64,000 nucleotides of DNA from Poriferisodalis sp965237655 (GTDB taxonomy: Bacteria; Actinomycetota; Acidimicrobiia; Acidimicrobiales; Poriferisodalaceae), in NCBI RefSeq assembly GCF_965237655.1, contig NZ_CBDEGB010000001.1, forward strand, positions 930,001-994,000, in the 5' to 3' direction. How positions within the stretch are numbered: the stretch's first letter is position 1; every line of letters begins with the position of its first letter. A program made the translations under genes and the position numbers. Shown in pieces: positions 61,309-64,000 of the stretch. The notes under the pieces were generated by a model. That model did no database searches. It was not told where the DNA came from and was given only the letters and a program-made list of their open reading frames with translations.

Positions 61309-61722
61309 CTACTCCCAGGGATTGACCACCCTGAGGTCGAGACCGGTGAGGTCGCTCGTATCGCGCGTCGCCAGTGTGAGGTGGTTCACCGACGCCGTTG
61401 CAGCGATCAGTGAATCACTAATGGTCAGCGTGCGACCAGACCGGCGGACGAAGACCCGGAATTCGGCCGCGCGCACGGATTCAGGCACGCCAACCGGCAA
61501 GACCTGATCACCGGCCTCTGCGACGAATGACCGGATCGTTGCGGCGAGATGATCACGCCGGCGTCCACTGGGCATCTGCCCAATGCCGTACTCAAGTTCG
61601 TGAACCACGATTGCAGACAGCCAGAAGGACTGTGAAGCCGCCAAAAAAGCCAGCACGTTCTGATCGGGTGTGGGCCTGGTTGCTTCGGAGATGACGTTGG
61701 TGTCGAGCAGGATGCCGCTCAC
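61309..61722 (-). CDS. PIN-domain ribonuclease toxin, VapC family
   Basis: A 137-residue PIN-domain protein. Acidic residues are in the right order: ILLDTNVISE, VVHELEYGI, TISDSLIAATA and TRDTSDL; the C-terminus LRVVNPWE is typical. A GTG start at 61722 overlaps the antitoxin stop (GTGA). It is expected to cleave RNA when not neutralised. Confidence 0.93.
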   Translation of the reverse strand: MSGILLDTNVISEATRPTPDQNVLAFLAASQSFWLSAIVVHELEYGIGQMPSGRRRDHLAATIRSFVAEAGDQVLPVGVPESVRAAEFRVFVRRSGRTLTISDSLIAATASVNHLTLATRDTSDLTGLDLRVVNPWE

Positions 61723-62018
61723 TCCTCGATTCCCTCGGCAACGAGCAATGGGTTGGGCCGATCCGAGGAGCGATCGGGGAGTTCGAGGTCGTAGCCGCGC
61801 GGCATGTTCTCTATGAGCCACCGTCCCAAGTGCACCTCGGGTTCAGTGTGTTCCTCCCACAGATGTTCAGGAACGACGACGAATGTCTTGCGAGTTCCGA
61901 TGCGCTGGGGACCCTGTTCCTCTGCGCAACGCAAGATGTGCGACAGACGCGCCTTGGCTTCGGCAATGGTCCACACACGGGAACCAGTCGTCGAACGTTC
62001 GGCAAGGTTGGCGACCAT
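61719..62018 (-). CDS. Phd/YefM-like antitoxin of VapBC pair
   Basis: A 99-residue protein beginning MVANLAERSTTGSRVWTIAE and continuing AKARLSHILRCAEEQGPQRI, the Phd/YefM DNA-binding fold with a C-terminal tail that would bind the toxin. It is upstream of and overlaps the VapC gene. An AT-rich stretch upstream (62040-62065) with AGTC/GACT arms could be its promoter/operator. Confidence 0.88.
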   Translation of the reverse strand: MVANLAERSTTGSRVWTIAEAKARLSHILRCAEEQGPQRIGTRKTFVVVPEHLWEEHTEPEVHLGRWLIENMPRGYDLELPDRSSDRPNPLLVAEGIEE

Positions 62019-62206
62019 GGGCTCGCTCTCTTCCACGGTAAGTAGTCTATATTGGACTTGTTTCCTGGATCGCCGTTCATATGCGGAAGGGCGTCGGGAC
62101 CGGCCGAGCCTGCCACGGCTACCATTCGTCGAATGATCGATTTCCGGCGCCGACGGCTCATGTGTGCCGGAGATCGCTCCACGGGGACCACGGCAGGGGG
62201 CGTGCG

Positions 62207-63394
62207 ATGACCGATGTTGCGGATCCGGTGCAGGCGGCCGATGCGCCGTCAAGGGAGCAGCACTTGGCGCAGATGGCCGACTACCTCGCTGGCGGCGAGC
62301 GACGCGCTCACGAGACCGGCAACCGGGGGCCGGTTCGGTATGGCCCCGACGGCAAGCTGCATCCCGACATCCTGGACGTCTACTGGAAGCAGGGCTTCTA
62401 CGTCTTCACCGGAGTCGTGGATGCCGCCGAGATTGCCGAGTTGCGAGCCGACGTCGCCGAAGTCATCGATCGTGCGCCGGTGCGCACGGGCGCTGAGGTC
62501 GACAAACACGGCCGGCCGGCGCTCGGGCGCGATTTGGCCGTGGAGCCTTACGTCCTCATCCCGCCGCTGTCAGACCCCTACGGCGGCACCAACGCCTTGG
62601 CGGGCCGTCATCAGGTGCAGATGGAACAGCCCGCGCCTGATGCCGACGCCCCACCCCATGTCGTCTACCTGATCTTCAGCATGTGCCAGACGATGCCCGC
62701 GGCACTGCGGCTGTACGGGCATCCCGACCTGATGTCGATCGCCGAGAGCATCAACGGCCCCGACTTCGTGCCCTACAACGACGCCATCTTCGTCAAGGAG
62801 TCCGGTCTTGGCGGCTCGGTGGCGTGGCACCAGGACGGCGTCACCCACTGGGACAGCCCCGACTGGGACATGGGCATCCACGGCTTCAACTTCCAGGTCC
62901 AGCTGTACGAGACAACCGCGGCAAATGCGCTGTGGGTGGTGCCTGGCACGCACACCGAAGGCCGCATCGACTTGAAACAGAAGGTGGCTTCGAACGGCGG
63001 CAGCGTGATGCTTCCCGACGCGATCCCGCTGCTGTGCCAGCCGGGCGATGCGACGGTGGTGAACCGGCACATGGTCCACGGCTCGTATGCCAACACCTCG
63101 CCCGACCCGCGCATTTCGGTCACGTTCGGCTTTCACCGACGGTCGTCGGTGATCGGCGTGGCCGGTCAGCTGAGGGTGCACGCACGAGATTCGGTGGTCG
63201 TCTACGACGAAGAGCGGGTGTTCAAGCGCTCGTCGGTGATAGCGGTGGCCATCGACGCCCGGGCCCAGCACCGCCCGAACGAGCGGCGCTACACCTACGC
63301 CCCCTTCGTCGGCCTCGAGGACGACTTCCGCTTCAGCGACGAGACGTTCGAACGGGTTATCCGCGACTACAACCTCAACGACCTCGCCATCTAA
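62207..63394 (+). CDS. phytanoyl-CoA dioxygenase (PhyH) family protein
   Basis: A 395-residue Fe(II)/2-oxoglutarate-dependent dioxygenase. The metal motif is visible as VAWHQDGVTHWD (HxD) and NRHMVHGSYANTSPDPRIS (distal His and the Arg for 2-oxoglutarate). Members hydroxylate a range of small molecules; the substrate cannot be predicted. It is divergent from the VapBC genes and followed by a hairpin. Confidence 0.92.
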   Translation: MTDVADPVQAADAPSREQHLAQMADYLAGGERRAHETGNRGPVRYGPDGKLHPDILDVYWKQGFYVFTGVVDAAEIAELRADVAEVIDRAPVRTGAEVDKHGRPALGRDLAVEPYVLIPPLSDPYGGTNALAGRHQVQMEQPAPDADAPPHVVYLIFSMCQTMPAALRLYGHPDLMSIAESINGPDFVPYNDAIFVKESGLGGSVAWHQDGVTHWDSPDWDMGIHGFNFQVQLYETTAANALWVVPGTHTEGRIDLKQKVASNGGSVMLPDAIPLLCQPGDATVVNRHMVHGSYANTSPDPRISVTFGFHRRSSVIGVAGQLRVHARDSVVVYDEERVFKRSSVIAVAIDARAQHRPNERRYTYAPFVGLEDDFRFSDETFERVIRDYNLNDLAI

Positions 63395-63417
63395 GCCAAC
63401 CGCCACTCTCGGCTGGC
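63395..63417 (+). terminator. terminator-like hairpin after PhyH gene
   Basis: GCCAACCG (63395-63402) and CGGCTGGC (63410-63417) pair with one mismatch, directly after the stop codon. A short run without U-tract follows, so efficiency is uncertain. Confidence 0.5.
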
Positions 63418-63431
63418 CCTCTACATGCTGG

Positions 63432-63608
63432 TCACTCCCAAGGGTTGATCAGGCGGACGTCGCGACGCTCGAAGTTTGCAATATTGCGGGCAGCCAGCGA
63501 AAGCCGTCGAATGACGGCCACGGCCGCAGTGAGTGCATCGCCCAATTTGCGGGTGCGACTTGCGCGCCGGGTGTCGGCTCGTAATTCTGCGGCGTGGAGG
63601 ACTCCTTG
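63432..63608 (-). pseudogene. VapC-like PIN-domain remnant (C-terminal part)
   Basis: The frame's last 56 or so residues, from AAELRADTRRASRTRKLGDA to DVRLINPWE, align along their length with the C-terminus of the intact VapC at 61309. The catalytic Asp region survives as KLGDALTAAVAV. The rest of the frame, toward 63953, shows no PIN features, and no antitoxin is seen. It is a truncated copy. Confidence 0.65.
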
Positions 63609-64000
63609 CGTCGAGCACTTCCTGAACTTGCTGGCGGCGTGTCCGGACAGTCGGCAATTCAGAACATGGGCAACAGACAATTCTTCGTGTCCTAAGTTGC
63701 AAGTGTGGTGAAGTGCACCTACCCCAGCTGCCCGCAGGGCACGTGGTGGCGGGTCGCCGGCAGTAGGACCACGTCGTCTATGCGCGACCGGAGCAATCGG
63801 TTCTCCTGTCGCCTCGGTGACGAACTGTGTGGTCTGCACGTGCAGTTGGTGCAGGACCGCTTCGATGTGGAGCAGAAGCAGCCGTGCGCGTCGGTCAAGT
63901 TCGACGCGGGCCCGAATGTGCCGGGACTCATTCTCGGGCGGGGCGGTAGTCAAATGCAGCCCTGGCTCCGCTCGTAGGGAGCCGCCATGCGTGCATTTGT
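63609..64000. other. no recognisable gene
   Basis: Overlapping open frames on both strands lack similarity, ribosome-binding sites and convincing codon pattern. The tail of a degraded toxin locus is the most likely origin. Confidence 0.4.

Noticed and set aside
63705..63977. A 90-residue plus-strand frame near the right edge
   Set aside because: Composition is like other shadow frames and no motif or ribosome-binding site supports it.
1..64000. CRISPR array, rRNA or tRNA genes, prophage structural genes
   Set aside because: No regularly spaced repeats, no conserved rRNA blocks, no CCA-ended cloverleaf and no phage capsid or tail homologue were noticed. A tRNA scan with software would be decisive.

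Overview
The window is a high-GC, densely packed stretch of an actinobacterium-like chromosome. The protein families (paired acyl-CoA dehydrogenases, crotonases, SDRs, SsuD-type monooxygenase, amidohydrolase, phytanoyl-CoA dioxygenase, EthD proteins, DyP peroxidase) and the many short ATGA/GTGA gene overlaps fit an uncultured, heterotrophic, possibly marine or host-associated Acidimicrobiia-type organism. That taxonomic placement is inference; there is no rRNA or tRNA gene here to fix it.

Layout. 1-4 kb: a divergent pair of citrate-synthase-family genes, one with an N-terminal DNA-binding HTH, around a palindrome-rich intergenic region, then an acyl-CoA dehydrogenase. 4-12.5 kb: an amide/branched-chain-type ABC uptake system (ATPase, a fused permease-ATPase, permease, AmiC/UrtA-like lipoprotein), a NarL-type two-component pair and a Rhodococcus-type amidase, together a probable amide sensing, uptake and hydrolysis unit. 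12.7-16 kb: a Fic gene followed by a graveyard of gene remnants (GH3 glycosidase, GcvT-like methyltransferase, alpha/beta hydrolase). 16-30.6 kb: small-molecule metabolism (TetR, SDRs, amidase, DUF985, acyl-CoA dehydrogenase, VOC, amidohydrolase, EthD). It contains an IS630-type element whose insertion point in an SDR gene can be reconstructed to the base, an AbiEi-like/Fic fusion, and a close homologue of eukaryotic sterol C-24 methyltransferase. 30.6-39.2 kb: ferric-iron ABC transporter, SDR, crotonase, GlpD, class II aldolase and a MalK/UgpC-type ATPase. 39.3-51 kb: a third Fic gene and a long minus-strand sugar-utilisation region (GH13 glucosidase, LacI, binding protein, two permeases, aldo/keto reductase, Gfo/Idh/MocA dehydrogenase, SsuD-like monooxygenase) with two LacI-type operators. 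51.5-58 kb: PEBP protein and a probable defence locus: a coiled-coil protein of unknown function, an AlbA_2/HATPase protein and a PHP-AAA (TrlF-like) ATPase. 58-64 kb: an AhpD-family protein with an in-frame UGA in a CxxU motif and a SECIS-like hairpin, a divergent DyP peroxidase, a 6-oxocamphor-hydrolase-like crotonase, a VapBC module, a phytanoyl-CoA dioxygenase and a VapC remnant.

The most notable items are the probable selenoprotein, the bacterial sterol-methyltransferase-like gene, the AlbA_2/TrlF-type locus and the exactly reconstructable IS630 insertion. No CRISPR array, rRNA or tRNA gene was seen.
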